Source: CAZIHO01 sp964538875
GTDB taxonomy: Bacteria; Pseudomonadota; Gammaproteobacteria; Chromatiales; Chromatiaceae
Direction: 5' to 3'
Assembly (NCBI GenBank): GCA_964538875.1
Contig: CAZIHO010000035.1
Span: forward strand, 1 to 28,435
Length of the DNA stretch: 28,435 bases
Shown here piece after piece: positions 16,261-24,786 of this stretch (position 1 is the stretch's first letter; each line of letters begins with the position of its first letter). A program made the position numbers and the translations under genes. The notes beneath the pieces were generated by a model. The model did not search any database and was not told where the DNA came from. It was given only the letters and a program-made list of their open reading frames with translations.

Positions 16261-17304
16261 TTAGTCGAACCACCAAGGAAGCCGGTACACAACAGCCAGC
16301 CCGATGACGAGGATCCAGACAATGGTGATGGGGATGAAGACTTTCCACCCCAGGCGCATGATTTGATCGTACCGGTAGCGGGGAAAGGTGGCCCGAAACC
16401 AGAGGAAGGCGAACATGAACACGAACATCTTGGCGACCAGCCAAACAAACCCCGGCACCCAGGCAAACGCACCCTCCAAACCAGGAATTCCCTGGAAGGG
16501 TGATAGCCAGCCCCCGAAGAACATGATCGACGCCAATCCGGAAATCAGGATCATGTTGGCGTATTCGCCCAGAAAGAACAGGCCGAACGCCATCCCCGAA
16601 TATTCGACGTGGAATCCGGCCACGATCTCGGACTCGCCTTCGGCCACGTCGAAGGGCGCCCGGTTGGTCTCGGCGACTCCCGAGATGAAATAAATCACCA
16701 TCATCGGGAATAGGGGCAACCAGTACCAGTGTAGCAAGCTACCTTGCTGGGCCTTGACGATGTCGCTGAGATTGAGACTACCCGCCGCCACCAGTACTGC
16801 GACTAGGGCGAAGCCCATGGCAATTTCATAGGCCACCATCTGGGCGCCGGAACGCATGGAGCCAAGAAAGGCATATTTAGAGTTGGACGCCCACCCAGCG
16901 ATGATTACCCCATAGATACCGAGCGAAGTCAGGGCGAGGATGTACAGCAGACCCGCATTGACATTCGCTAGCACTAAGTCTTCGCTGAACGGAAATACCG
17001 CCCACGCGGCCAAGGCTGGACCCAAGGAGAGGATGGGGGCCAAAAGAAACAACACCTTGTTGGCGCCGGTCGGGATCAAGATTTCCTTGAACATCATCTT
17101 GACCGTGTCCGCGATCGGTTGCAACGCGCCCCGTGGACCCACCCGATTAGGCCCGATACGCACCTGCATGTAACCGATGACCTTGCGCTCGGCCAAGGTG
17201 TAGTAGGCCACCACCAGCAGCATGGGCAGGATGATGGCGACGATTTTAATTAGCGTCTGGATGATTAAAGGCAGGGAATGCCAAATGCCAATGACAAAAT
17301 CCAT
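16261..17304 (-). CDS. nuoH: NADH-quinone oxidoreductase subunit H
   Basis: Membrane subunit that lines the quinone chamber at the junction with the peripheral arm. The 347 residues and eight hydrophobic helices are typical. Signature stretches include A-E-R-K-V-I-G-Y-M-Q-x-R-x-G-P-N-R-V-G-P and N-R-A-P-F-D-V-A-E-G-E-S-E-I-V-A-G. The latter is the acidic cytoplasmic loop near the quinone site. Its start codon lies 4 nt after the nuoG stop, so re-initiation is likely. Confidence 0.97.
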   Translation of the reverse strand: MDFVIGIWHSLPLIIQTLIKIVAIILPMLLVVAYYTLAERKVIGYMQVRIGPNRVGPRGALQPIADTVKMMFKEILIPTGANKVLFLLAPILSLGPALAAWAVFPFSEDLVLANVNAGLLYILALTSLGIYGVIIAGWASNSKYAFLGSMRSGAQMVAYEIAMGFALVAVLVAAGSLNLSDIVKAQQGSLLHWYWLPLFPMMVIYFISGVAETNRAPFDVAEGESEIVAGFHVEYSGMAFGLFFLGEYANMILISGLASIMFFGGWLSPFQGIPGLEGAFAWVPGFVWLVAKMFVFMFAFLWFRATFPRYRYDQIMRLGWKVFIPITIVWILVIGLAVVYRLPWWFD

Positions 17305-17308
17305 GGGC

Positions 17309-19648
17309 TTAGACCTTTTCCAGGTTCACGCTGGCAAACGGAGCGCCGAGTTGCTCACTACCAGGTACCGCTGTGGGTATCCGGGCACAACCGTCGGGAA
17401 TCCGCCAATCCAGGCTTACGGGACCCTGCGCCTGGGCGCCGTCTTGCCTTACCCAGACTTGATCGCCTTCTCCCAAGCCGGCCCTTTGCGCTTCCTCAGG
17501 ATTGAGCCAGACCCCGAACCCCACTGCATCCTGGGTCTGTTGCAGCGCCGGAGCGCGGCGCACCAAGGGATCCCCCGCATAAATGGGCACGTCGCCGATC
17601 CTAGCCAGGCCGGCGGGCGCTTGGATGGGCTCACCGGACCAGATCCCCCTTGATGCGTTGTCGGGCTTGGCGTCCGCGCATTGGGCGGCCAGTTCATCCC
17701 GCACCGCCCTGGCGCTGTTGTAGCCAAAACCGTCTAAAGCAAGCAGATTGCCCAGTACCCGCAACACCTTCCAACCTGGGCGGGCTTCACCCGGCGGCGC
17801 GACCACACCCTGGAAACCTTGCCAGCGACCTTCTGCGTTGACGTAGGTCCCCGCCGTTTCCGCAAATGTGGCGATGGGCAACAATACATCCGCCACCGAA
17901 TCCAGGGACGGGGTCCGGTAGGCCGTCAAGGCCACTACGAATTCCGCCTCGCCCAGGGTTCTCTGGGTTTGCGCAGGATTCCAGGTGTCCAGCGCCGGAT
18001 CAAAACCCATCAAAAGATAAGACCTTCCTGTCTCATTCAACAACGTCCCGGCCGCCGCGCCAACTGGATTGGCTGGCCTAGCTCCGGGAGCTACCTGGGG
18101 CAGTGCGCCGGCCAGCGCTGCACCAACACTGTTGGAGGCTTGGGGTACGAAACCGACCTTGGCGCCGATTCTTTCGGCGATGGAGTAGGCCAACCGCCTG
18201 AGGGCGCTAAAATCCGGATGGCTAGCCGCCAGACCGCCGAGCAGGACAAGACCCCGTCCGGTTTTCTTCAGTTGCTCCGCCACCGCTTGTAGCGTCGGTT
18301 CCACCGGCGCGCCATTCGCCCCGACGCCCAAGGCGGCCGCGATTCCGGCCAAGGTTTCGACCATCGCCCAAGGACTGACTACCAACTGGTTCGCCGGATG
18401 GCTGAGATCCAAATGAATTGGGTTGACCAAGACCACCTCGGCTCCAGCCCGAGCCGCTTTGCGCAGCCGGTGGGCGAGTAGTGGTTGTTCCTTACGCAAG
18501 TTTGCGCCAATCACTAAGGCCCCGTCGATTTGCTCTAACTCGGCAATGGCCAGCCCCAGCCAAGGATACAGGGGCTCACTCCCATCGGCGCGGAAGTCAC
18601 CCTGGCGCAGACGGCTGTCGATGTTCGGACTGCCTAGGCCCCGGGTAATTCGCTGGGCCAGATACATCTCCTCCAGGGTCGCCCAAGGCGCGACCAGGGT
18701 CGCCAACTTATGCGGAGCATGCCGCACAACGCCGGTCAACTGTTCCGCAACCCGTTGCAGGGCTTCGTCCCAACCCGCCACCCGCCATTGCCCTTGTTCC
18801 TTGACCATGGGTTGGGTCAGGCGGTCCTCGGCATAAATCCCTTGAAAGCCAAACCGGTCCCGATCCGAGATCCAGGTTTCGTTGACCTCCTCATTTTCCC
18901 GGGGATGGACCCGCAGCAGCCGCCCCCGTCGCACATGCAGATGCAAGTTCGAACCCACCGAATCATGGGGAGCGATGCCTTCCATTTGAGTCAACTCCCA
19001 GGCCCGCCCCTGGAATCGCGACACCTTGGAGGTCAGGGCGCCCACCGGACAGAGATCAATCACGTTACCGGACAGTTCATGATCCAGGGTCTTGGCAATG
19101 AAGGTACCAATCCGCATGTGCTCGCCGCGCCCGGTGGCACCCATTTCGCGAATACCGGCAATTTCGGAACCGAAACGAACGCAGCGGGTGCAATGGATGC
19201 AGCGGGTCATATCCGTGGCGATCAGGGGCCCCAGGTCCTCGTCCTTGACCACCCGCTTCTTTTCCTGGAACCGCGACGAGTCCCGGCCATAGGCAATCGC
19301 CACGTCCTGCAACTCGCACTCACCGCCTTGGTCGCAAATCGGGCAATCCAAGGGGTGGTTGATCAGCAGAAATTCCATGGTGCCCTGTTGGGCGGCCAAC
19401 GCCTTGGGCGACCGGGTCTGGACCTTCATGCCGTCCATGACCGGTGTCGCGCAGGCCGGCAGGGGTTTGGCCATGTTGGCCACGTCCACCAAACACATCC
19501 GGCAGTTCGCGGAGACCGACAATTTCTTGTGGTAGCAAAAGCGCGGAACCGTGATGCCGGCTGCGTCTGTCACTTCGATCAGCATGACCCCCGCCTGGGC
19601 CTCCAGGACCTGACCGTCAACCTCTATGGTTACCCGTTTTTCTGTCAT
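17309..19648 (-). CDS. nuoG: NADH-quinone oxidoreductase subunit G (iron-sulfur subunit, lacks N7 ligands)
   Basis: Large iron-sulfur subunit of the NADH module. I chose the ATG at 19648; an upstream ATG at 19702 would overlap the end of nuoF and adds an 18-residue non-family leader. The 779-residue product carries the [2Fe-2S] N1b ligands (Cys38, 49, 52, 66), N5 with its unusual histidine (His98, Cys102, 105, 111) and N4 (Cys150, 153, 156, 200). The later Cys set that binds N7 in E. coli and Thermus is missing: the region around 225-236 reads I-A-P-H-D-S-V-G-S-N. The remainder is the molybdopterin-oxidoreductase-like fold, which holds no cofactor in complex I. Confidence 0.96.
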   Translation of the reverse strand: MTEKRVTIEVDGQVLEAQAGVMLIEVTDAAGITVPRFCYHKKLSVSANCRMCLVDVANMAKPLPACATPVMDGMKVQTRSPKALAAQQGTMEFLLINHPLDCPICDQGGECELQDVAIAYGRDSSRFQEKKRVVKDEDLGPLIATDMTRCIHCTRCVRFGSEIAGIREMGATGRGEHMRIGTFIAKTLDHELSGNVIDLCPVGALTSKVSRFQGRAWELTQMEGIAPHDSVGSNLHLHVRRGRLLRVHPRENEEVNETWISDRDRFGFQGIYAEDRLTQPMVKEQGQWRVAGWDEALQRVAEQLTGVVRHAPHKLATLVAPWATLEEMYLAQRITRGLGSPNIDSRLRQGDFRADGSEPLYPWLGLAIAELEQIDGALVIGANLRKEQPLLAHRLRKAARAGAEVVLVNPIHLDLSHPANQLVVSPWAMVETLAGIAAALGVGANGAPVEPTLQAVAEQLKKTGRGLVLLGGLAASHPDFSALRRLAYSIAERIGAKVGFVPQASNSVGAALAGALPQVAPGARPANPVGAAAGTLLNETGRSYLLMGFDPALDTWNPAQTQRTLGEAEFVVALTAYRTPSLDSVADVLLPIATFAETAGTYVNAEGRWQGFQGVVAPPGEARPGWKVLRVLGNLLALDGFGYNSARAVRDELAAQCADAKPDNASRGIWSGEPIQAPAGLARIGDVPIYAGDPLVRRAPALQQTQDAVGFGVWLNPEEAQRAGLGEGDQVWVRQDGAQAQGPVSLDWRIPDGCARIPTAVPGSEQLGAPFASVNLEKV

Positions 19649-19677
19649 TTCGCCTGTTCTCGTTCGAACCGCGGGGA

Positions 19678-20955
19678 TCAACCGGCGGCGCCCACCATAC
19701 ACTTCTTGTGATCGATGTGATACTGGAATTCATCCCGGAAATGCTTGAGCATGCCCTGCACGGGCATTGCCGCCGCGTCCCCCAGCGCGCAGATCGTCCG
19801 ACCACCGATCTTGCCTGCCACGTCTTCCAGCAACGCCAAGTCATCCGGACGCCCTTGGCCCTGTTCAATGCGCTGAATCAGCCGGTACATCCAGCCGGTG
19901 CCTTCGCGGCATGGCGTGCACTGGCCACAGGATTCCTCGTGATAGAAATAGGCCATGCGCGCCAACACCCGCACCATGCACTGGGTGTCGTCCATCACAA
20001 TCACGGCACCAGACCCCAGCATGGAACCGGCCTTGGCGATGCTGTCGTAATCCATGTTGAGTTCCAGCATTTGCGCCCCCGGAATCACCGGCGCCGAGGA
20101 ACCGCCGGGAATCACCGCCTTTAGCCGCCGCCCGTCCTTGATCCCCCCCGCCATGGCCAAGAGTTCGGCGAAGGGGGTCCCCAGGGGCACTTCAAAATTG
20201 CCTGGACGGTTGACGTTACCAGAGACAGAAAACAGCTTGGAACCGCCAGAATTGGCCACGCCAAGTTCCCGGAACCAATCCGGACCACGGCGTAAGATTT
20301 CCGGCACCGAGGCGAGGCTTTCGGTGTTATTGATGATGGTCGGCGCCCCATATAAACCGACCTGGGCTGGGAACGGCGGCTTAAAGCGAGGTTGGCCCTT
20401 CTTACCCTCAATGGACTCCAGCAGCGCCGATTCCTCACCACAAATATAGGCGCCTGCCCCCAGGTGGGAATGAATATCGAAATCAAATCCAGATCCAAGA
20501 ATATCCTTGCCCAGCAGTCCCGCCGCGCGGGCCTCTTCCAGAGCAGCTTCAAACCGTTCGTAGGGCTCCCAGAATTCGCCCCGGATATAGTTGTAACCCC
20601 GGGCGGCGCCGATCACATAACCGGCAATCAACATCCCCTCCACCAATTGATGGGGGTTATAGCGCAGGATATCCCGGTCCTTGAACGTACCGGGTTCGCC
20701 TTCATCCGAATTACATACCAAATACTTGGGGCCCGGCGCTGCCCGATTGATGAAGCCCCATTTGATACCGGTTGGGAAACCGGCGCCACCCCGCCCTCGC
20801 AGACCGGACCGCTTCACTTCCTCGATAATGGCCTTGGGATCGGTCAATTCTGTCAGGATCTTGGTGGCCATTTCATAGCCACCCCGTTTCCGGTAGGACT
20901 CCAACAGCCAAGGACGGTCCAAATCCAGATTGCGGAAACAGACTTCATTCGCCAT
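19678..20955 (-). CDS. nuoF: NADH-quinone oxidoreductase subunit F (NADH and FMN binding)
   Basis: Carries the NADH oxidation site. The 425-residue product has the nucleotide-binding glycine loop R-G-R-G-G-A-G-F-P-T-G-x-K-W (53-66), the FMN-contact motif C-N-S-D-E-G-E-P-G-T-F-K-D-R (81-94), and cluster N3 ligands Cys343, Cys346, Cys349 and Cys389 in S-C-G-Q-C-T-P-C-R-E-G and T-I-C-A-L-G-D-A-A. The start has GGAG 8 nt upstream, overlapping the nuoE stop codon. The gene lies between nuoE (5-nt gap) and nuoG (29-nt gap). Confidence 0.97.
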   Translation of the reverse strand: MANEVCFRNLDLDRPWLLESYRKRGGYEMATKILTELTDPKAIIEEVKRSGLRGRGGAGFPTGIKWGFINRAAPGPKYLVCNSDEGEPGTFKDRDILRYNPHQLVEGMLIAGYVIGAARGYNYIRGEFWEPYERFEAALEEARAAGLLGKDILGSGFDFDIHSHLGAGAYICGEESALLESIEGKKGQPRFKPPFPAQVGLYGAPTIINNTESLASVPEILRRGPDWFRELGVANSGGSKLFSVSGNVNRPGNFEVPLGTPFAELLAMAGGIKDGRRLKAVIPGGSSAPVIPGAQMLELNMDYDSIAKAGSMLGSGAVIVMDDTQCMVRVLARMAYFYHEESCGQCTPCREGTGWMYRLIQRIEQGQGRPDDLALLEDVAGKIGGRTICALGDAAAMPVQGMLKHFRDEFQYHIDHKKCMVGAAG

Positions 20956-20960
20956 GACTA

Positions 20961-21491
20961 TTACTCCAACCCGTCCAGGATGCTATCCAAGATCTCGGGG
21001 GTCAGGTTCTCGTAATACTGCTTACCGACCTGCATCATGGGCGCACCGCCACAGGCTCCCAGACATTCCACCTCTTTGAGGGTGAACCGTCCATCCTGGG
21101 TGGTTTCACCCAACCGGACCGCAAGCCGCTTTTCCAGATGATCAACGATCCGGTCGGATCCATTAATCATGCAGGACACGTTGGTACAAACACAGATTTT
21201 GTGGCGCCCCACCGGCTTGAGTTCATACATCGAGTAGAAACTCGCCACTTCATAGACGCTGATCGGCGGCATATCCAGATAGGCCGCCACTTGATCCATG
21301 AGCGCCTCGGTCAACCAACCGCCATTGGAGTCCTGAACAATACGTAACGCCGCCATGCAGGCTGACTGGCGCCACTCACCCGGATACTTAGCGATTTCCC
21401 GATCGATCTCGGCGCGAAGTTCCGCTGTAAACAGGCTCGTCTTATCCAGGGGTTCCGGGACCCGCAGCCAAGGCTCGTATCTAGCACTCAT
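20961..21491 (-). CDS. nuoE: NADH-quinone oxidoreductase subunit E ([2Fe-2S] cluster N1a)
   Basis: Thioredoxin-fold subunit of the NADH module. The 176-residue product has N1a ligands Cys102, Cys107, Cys143 and Cys147 in V-C-T-N-V-S-C-M and E-C-L-G-A-C-G-G-A-P. The helical N-terminal half packs on NuoF. The start codon shares its A with the nuoD stop (TGATG), so translation is coupled. Confidence 0.97.
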   Translation of the reverse strand: MSARYEPWLRVPEPLDKTSLFTAELRAEIDREIAKYPGEWRQSACMAALRIVQDSNGGWLTEALMDQVAAYLDMPPISVYEVASFYSMYELKPVGRHKICVCTNVSCMINGSDRIVDHLEKRLAVRLGETTQDGRFTLKEVECLGACGGAPMMQVGKQYYENLTPEILDSILDGLE

Positions 21492-22750
21492 CAGCGGTCA
21501 ATCTCCCCAAATACGATGTCCATGGTCCCGATCACCGCCACCACGTCCGCGATCATATGTCCGCAGGTCATTTCATTCATGGCTGAAAGATGAACATAGC
21601 CAGGCGGCCGGATCTTAAGACGATAGGGCTTATTAGCGCCGTCAGAGATGATATAACAGCCGAATTCGCCCTTGGGAGCTTCAACCGCGGCGTAAACCTC
21701 CCCTGCTGGCACCGAATAGCCTTCGGTGAAGAGCTTAAAATGGTGGATCAGGGACTCCATATCCGACTTCATATTCGCCCGGCTGGGCGGTGTCACCTTA
21801 TGATCCTCCAGCATCACAGGGCCCGGATTCTTGCGCAGCCAATCCACGCATTGCTTGATAATGCGGTTGGATTGACGCATTTCCTCCACGCGCACCAAAT
21901 AGCGATCGTAGCAATCTCCGTTTTGCCCCACCGGAATATCGAAGTCAACACAGTCATAGGCCGCGTAGGGCTGCTTCTTGCGTAGATCCCAGGCAAAACC
22001 AGAGCCCCGCAGCATGGGACCCGTGAAACCGAGGGCCAACGCCCGTTCTGGGCTGACCACCCCGATATCCACCAAGCGTTGCTTCCAAATGCGGTTGTCC
22101 GTGAGCAGGGTCTCGTATTCGTCGATACAAGCCGGAAAGCGATTGGCAAAGTCGTCGATGAAGTCAAGCAATGAACCATCGCGCGCCTGGTTGCGCCGGG
22201 CGAAATCTCGTTCCGAATGCCAGGCGGTCTTTTGCTCCGCGTAACGGGGCATCCGTTCCGGCAAATCCCGATAGACACCACCAGGACGGTAATAGCCGGC
22301 GTGCATGCGCGCTCCGGACACCGCCTCGTAACAGTCCATCAAATCTTCCCGCTCTCGAAACGCGTAAATGAATACCGTCATCGCGCCCACGTCGAGGGCG
22401 TGGGTGCCGATCCACAGCAGGTGATTGAGAACCCGGGTAATTTCATCGAATAGGGTGCGGATGTACTGGGCGCGAATCGGAGCTTCCACTCCTAGCAACT
22501 GCTCGATCGCCCGCACGTAGCCATGCTCATTACACATCATGGACATGTAATCAAGGCGATCCATATAGCCGATGCTTTGATTGAAGGGCTTGGTCTCCGC
22601 CAGTTTCTCCGTTGCTCGATGCAGCAGGCCCACATGGGGATCAGCGCGTTGAATGACCTCGCCGTCCAGTTCCAGAACCAGACGCAACACGCCGTGGGCA
22701 GCTGGATGCTGGGGGCCAAAGTTAAGGGTATAATTACGAATCTCGGGCAT
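21491..22750 (-). CDS. nuoD: NADH-quinone oxidoreductase subunit D (49-kDa homologue)
   Basis: Forms much of the quinone-binding cavity beside cluster N2. The 419-residue product starts with the family-typical N-Y-T-L-N-F-G-P-Q-H-P-A-A-H-G, whose histidines line the quinone site. It contains R-A-D-P-H-V-G-L-L-H-R and Y-x-D-R-L-D-Y. It is a separate protein here, not fused to NuoC as in E. coli. The ATG at 22750 has no good ribosome-binding site (GGACCC). It lies 39 nt after nuoC and overlaps nuoE by one base. Confidence 0.97.
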   Translation of the reverse strand: MPEIRNYTLNFGPQHPAAHGVLRLVLELDGEVIQRADPHVGLLHRATEKLAETKPFNQSIGYMDRLDYMSMMCNEHGYVRAIEQLLGVEAPIRAQYIRTLFDEITRVLNHLLWIGTHALDVGAMTVFIYAFREREDLMDCYEAVSGARMHAGYYRPGGVYRDLPERMPRYAEQKTAWHSERDFARRNQARDGSLLDFIDDFANRFPACIDEYETLLTDNRIWKQRLVDIGVVSPERALALGFTGPMLRGSGFAWDLRKKQPYAAYDCVDFDIPVGQNGDCYDRYLVRVEEMRQSNRIIKQCVDWLRKNPGPVMLEDHKVTPPSRANMKSDMESLIHHFKLFTEGYSVPAGEVYAAVEAPKGEFGCYIISDGANKPYRLKIRPPGYVHLSAMNEMTCGHMIADVVAVIGTMDIVFGEIDR

Positions 22751-22789
22751 TTAAAGGGTCCCTAATCCGGGTTCGTTCGCTAGATCTTT

Positions 22790-23488
22790 CTATTCATGCC
22801 CCGCGCCGGCGGAACCATCTCCACTGCGGATAACCCGGGGAACCAACACGCGGGGCTCAATGGACACGGGTTCGTAAATAACCCGCCGCTGGGTCGGGTC
22901 GTAACGCATCTCAACCTGCCCAATTAGAGGGAAGTCCTTGCGGAAGGGATGGCCGACGAAACCGTAGTCAGTCAGGATCCGACGCAGATCCGGATGACCC
23001 CGGAACAGAATCCCATAGAGATCGAAGGCTTCACGCTCGAACCAATTGGCGCAGTCCCAAATACCCATGACGGAGTCGACGACGGGGGGATCCCCCTCCG
23101 CGTACACCCGCAGTCGCAGCCGTACATTTCGGCTGACTGACAACAGATGTATCACCACCGCGAATCGTTTTGGACCGCTGCCAAGGACCGGCTGCTCCCG
23201 ATCCACCCCGCGGCCGAAACCGGTCGTCGAGGCTTCCTCGGTCACCCATTCCGATTCACCGTAGGTGCCATAGTCCACGCCGCACAGGTCGATCAGTTGT
23301 TCGAAGGCGAATTCCGGCTCATCCCGTAATTGGGTAGCGACCTTGAGCAATTGGGAGGCCGGCAATACCAGGGTCACCTGGTGGCGATCTTCGATGATCT
23401 CCCCCCCGAGACCACCAAGCCGCTTGGTGAGGCGCTCAACTAGGGTCCGCACCCTCTCCTCAGGCGTTGCTTGGGTATTTTCGCTCAT
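22790..23488 (-). CDS. nuoC: NADH-quinone oxidoreductase subunit C (30-kDa homologue)
   Basis: Peripheral-arm subunit that holds NuoD, NuoB and NuoI together. I chose the ATG at 23488 (M-S-E-N-T-Q), giving 232 residues; an upstream frame reaching 23680 lies within nuoB and reads as low-complexity basic sequence. The family signature is clear: F-E-R-E-A-F-D-L-Y-G-I-L-F, then G-H-P-D-L-R-R-I-L-T-D-Y-G-F and G-H-P-F-R-K-D-F-P. A central insert (about 103-124, rich in Gly, Ser and Glu) lengthens the protein slightly over the usual 200-220 residues. The gap from nuoB is 25 nt. Confidence 0.96.
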   Translation of the reverse strand: MSENTQATPEERVRTLVERLTKRLGGLGGEIIEDRHQVTLVLPASQLLKVATQLRDEPEFAFEQLIDLCGVDYGTYGESEWVTEEASTTGFGRGVDREQPVLGSGPKRFAVVIHLLSVSRNVRLRLRVYAEGDPPVVDSVMGIWDCANWFEREAFDLYGILFRGHPDLRRILTDYGFVGHPFRKDFPLIGQVEMRYDPTQRRVIYEPVSIEPRVLVPRVIRSGDGSAGAGHE

Positions 23489-23513
23489 AATGGGTTCCCG
23501 CCCTTGGGTCGCT

Positions 23514-23990
23514 TTAACGGGCAATGGTGCTGGTGCGCTTGATCTTATTCTGCAATTGCAGAATTCCATACAGCAGTGCCTCCGCCGTGGGCGGACAACC
23601 AGGCACATAGATGTCGACGGGAACCACGCGATCGCAGCCCCGCACCACGGAATAAGCGTAGTGATAGTACCCCCCGCCATTGGCGCAGGAGCCCATGGAG
23701 ATCACCCAGCGGGGTTCCGCCATCTGGTCGTACACCCTGCGTAGAGCGGGTGCCATCTTGTTGACCAGGGTGCCCGCCACGATCATCACGTCGGATTGGC
23801 GCGGGCTGGGCCGAAAGATGATTCCGAACCGGTCCATGTCGTAGCGCGCCGCCGCCGCGTGCATCATTTCCACCGCGCAGCAGGCTAAACCAAAGGTCAT
23901 GGGCCAAAGGGAGCCGGTGCGGGCCCAGTTGATCAGTTTATCCGCCGTGGTGGTAATGACACTCTTTTCAAGGAGCCCCTCTATTCCCAT
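23514..23990 (-). CDS. nuoB: NADH-quinone oxidoreductase subunit B ([4Fe-4S] cluster N2)
   Basis: Carries N2, the cluster that reduces quinone. I chose the ATG at 23990, preceded by GGGAG at 8 nt, which overlaps the nuoA end by 10 nt; a longer frame to 24101 lies inside nuoA. The 158-residue product has the tandem Cys37-Cys38, Cys102 and Cys132 ligands in G-L-A-C-C-A-V-E, M-G-S-C-A-N-G-G-G and V-P-G-C-P-P-T-A-E-A, all intact. Confidence 0.97.
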   Translation of the reverse strand: MGIEGLLEKSVITTTADKLINWARTGSLWPMTFGLACCAVEMMHAAAARYDMDRFGIIFRPSPRQSDVMIVAGTLVNKMAPALRRVYDQMAEPRWVISMGSCANGGGYYHYAYSVVRGCDRVVPVDIYVPGCPPTAEALLYGILQLQNKIKRTSTIAR

Positions 23991-24337
23991 TCTAGTGCTC
24001 CCTTTTTCCACTCGTAGATAAAGCCAACCACCAGAATGGCTAAGAATACCAGCATGGCCAGCAAGCCAACCATGCCTAGCTTGGCCAAAACCACCGCCCA
24101 AGGGACTAGGAATGCGATTTCAAGATCGAAAATGATGAATAGGATGGCGACGAGATAATAACGGACGTCAAACTTCATGCGGGCGTCTTCAAACGCCTCG
24201 AAGCCACATTCGTATGGGGAGTCCTTCTCGGGATCAGGTCGGCGCGGCCCCAAGAACGAGCCCACCGCGAGCAATACGCCGCCCATGACGAACCCGACCA
24301 CGAGGAACATGAGAATGGGGAAATAATTGCCGAGCAT
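23981..24337 (-). CDS. nuoA: NADH-quinone oxidoreductase subunit A
   Basis: First gene of the complex I operon; a three-helix membrane subunit near the quinone site. The 118-residue product has the conserved cytoplasmic loop with Y-E-C-G-F-E (42-47), whose cysteine is the site sensitive to active/deactive conformations in homologues. F-D-V-R-Y-Y-L-V-A-I-L-F-I-I-F-D-L-E follows. The ATG at 24337 has GGGGAG about 9 nt upstream. A 314-nt non-coding leader separates it from tRNA-Leu. Confidence 0.97.
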   Translation of the reverse strand: MLGNYFPILMFLVVGFVMGGVLLAVGSFLGPRRPDPEKDSPYECGFEAFEDARMKFDVRYYLVAILFIIFDLEIAFLVPWAVVLAKLGMVGLLAMLVFLAILVVGFIYEWKKGALEWE

Positions 24338-24651
24338 CGCCGTGACTCTCCCCTTGGTAGCAAAATCTTATCTTCTTATAAATGGCCGCGATTGGAAAGA
24401 CCTAATCCTTCCGTGCGACCGTCGGCGCCCTACCCTGGACCTACTCCTAACCTATTTGGGACCAACTGCAGTCCACTGAACATGTCCGGGCCTGCCTAGC
24501 TAACCGGTGATTGGAAAATAGCGCTGTCCAATGGCTCGCTGGCGATGCCGCCGGCCATGCCGCCCGAGACTCCTCGGCTTGCCTGCCGACTAGGCGGCGC
24601 TCGCCAACTCGCGACCAATGGCCAAGACGGCCTTCTGCAACCCTACGTTAA
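24338..24651 (-). other. Non-coding leader between tRNA-Leu and nuoA
   Basis: 314 nt without a convincing gene. On the minus strand it holds a TATAAG hexamer about 40 nt before nuoA that could be a -10, with a poor -35. An attgga-N11-tccaat palindrome lies at 24510-24532. A G/C-rich structure is formed by gccgcc (24559-24564) with ggcggc (24593-24598), enclosing ccgag-actc-ctcgg (24564-24577). These could provide separate nuo control and 3' processing of the tRNA transcript. Confidence 0.5.
24510..24532. promoter_or_regulatory. Palindrome upstream of nuoA, possible regulator site
   Basis: Inverted repeat attgga (24510-24515) and tccaat (24527-24532) with an 11-nt spacer, centred about 184 nt upstream of the nuoA start. 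The spacing resembles the T-N11-A core of LysR-type regulator sites. Its arms share the ttgga/tccaa core with the efflux palindrome at 6219-6248, but spacing differs (11 versus 14 nt). Confidence 0.3.
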
Positions 24652-24736
24652 TGGTGCCGACGGCCGGAGTCGAACCGGCACAGCTTTCGCCACTACCCCC
24701 TCAAGATAGCGTGTCTACCAATTCCACCACGTCGGC
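24652..24736 (-). tRNA. leuU: tRNA-Leu (anticodon GAG)
   Basis: 85 nt including an encoded CCA. The acceptor stem GCCGACG/CGTCGGC is perfect. The anticodon arm is CTATC-TTGAGGG-GGTAG, giving GAG (reads CUC/CUU). A class II variable arm (GGC-GAAA-GCT) and a T arm GCCGG-TTCGACT-CCGGC complete the leucine-tRNA fold. It sits 50 nt downstream of secG, the position of leuU in E. coli, and is probably processed from the tpiA-secG transcript or has its own promoter. Confidence 0.97.
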
Positions 24737-24786
24737 GAAGGTGATCGCCCGCTCCCAACGGTCGGGATACGAATCAATCCCAAATC

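Noticed and set aside
16250..16444. N-terminal extension of nuoI by 65 residues
   Set aside because: It lies wholly within nuoH, reads as basic low-complexity sequence and is absent from the NuoI family; the ATG at 16249 has a suitable upstream site. Similar extensions of nuoB, nuoC and nuoG were rejected likewise.
9619..24337. Search for inserted or novel genes within the nuo operon
   Set aside because: All 14 canonical genes are present in standard order with no extra gene; nothing besides the nuoK-nuoL spacer departs from expectation.
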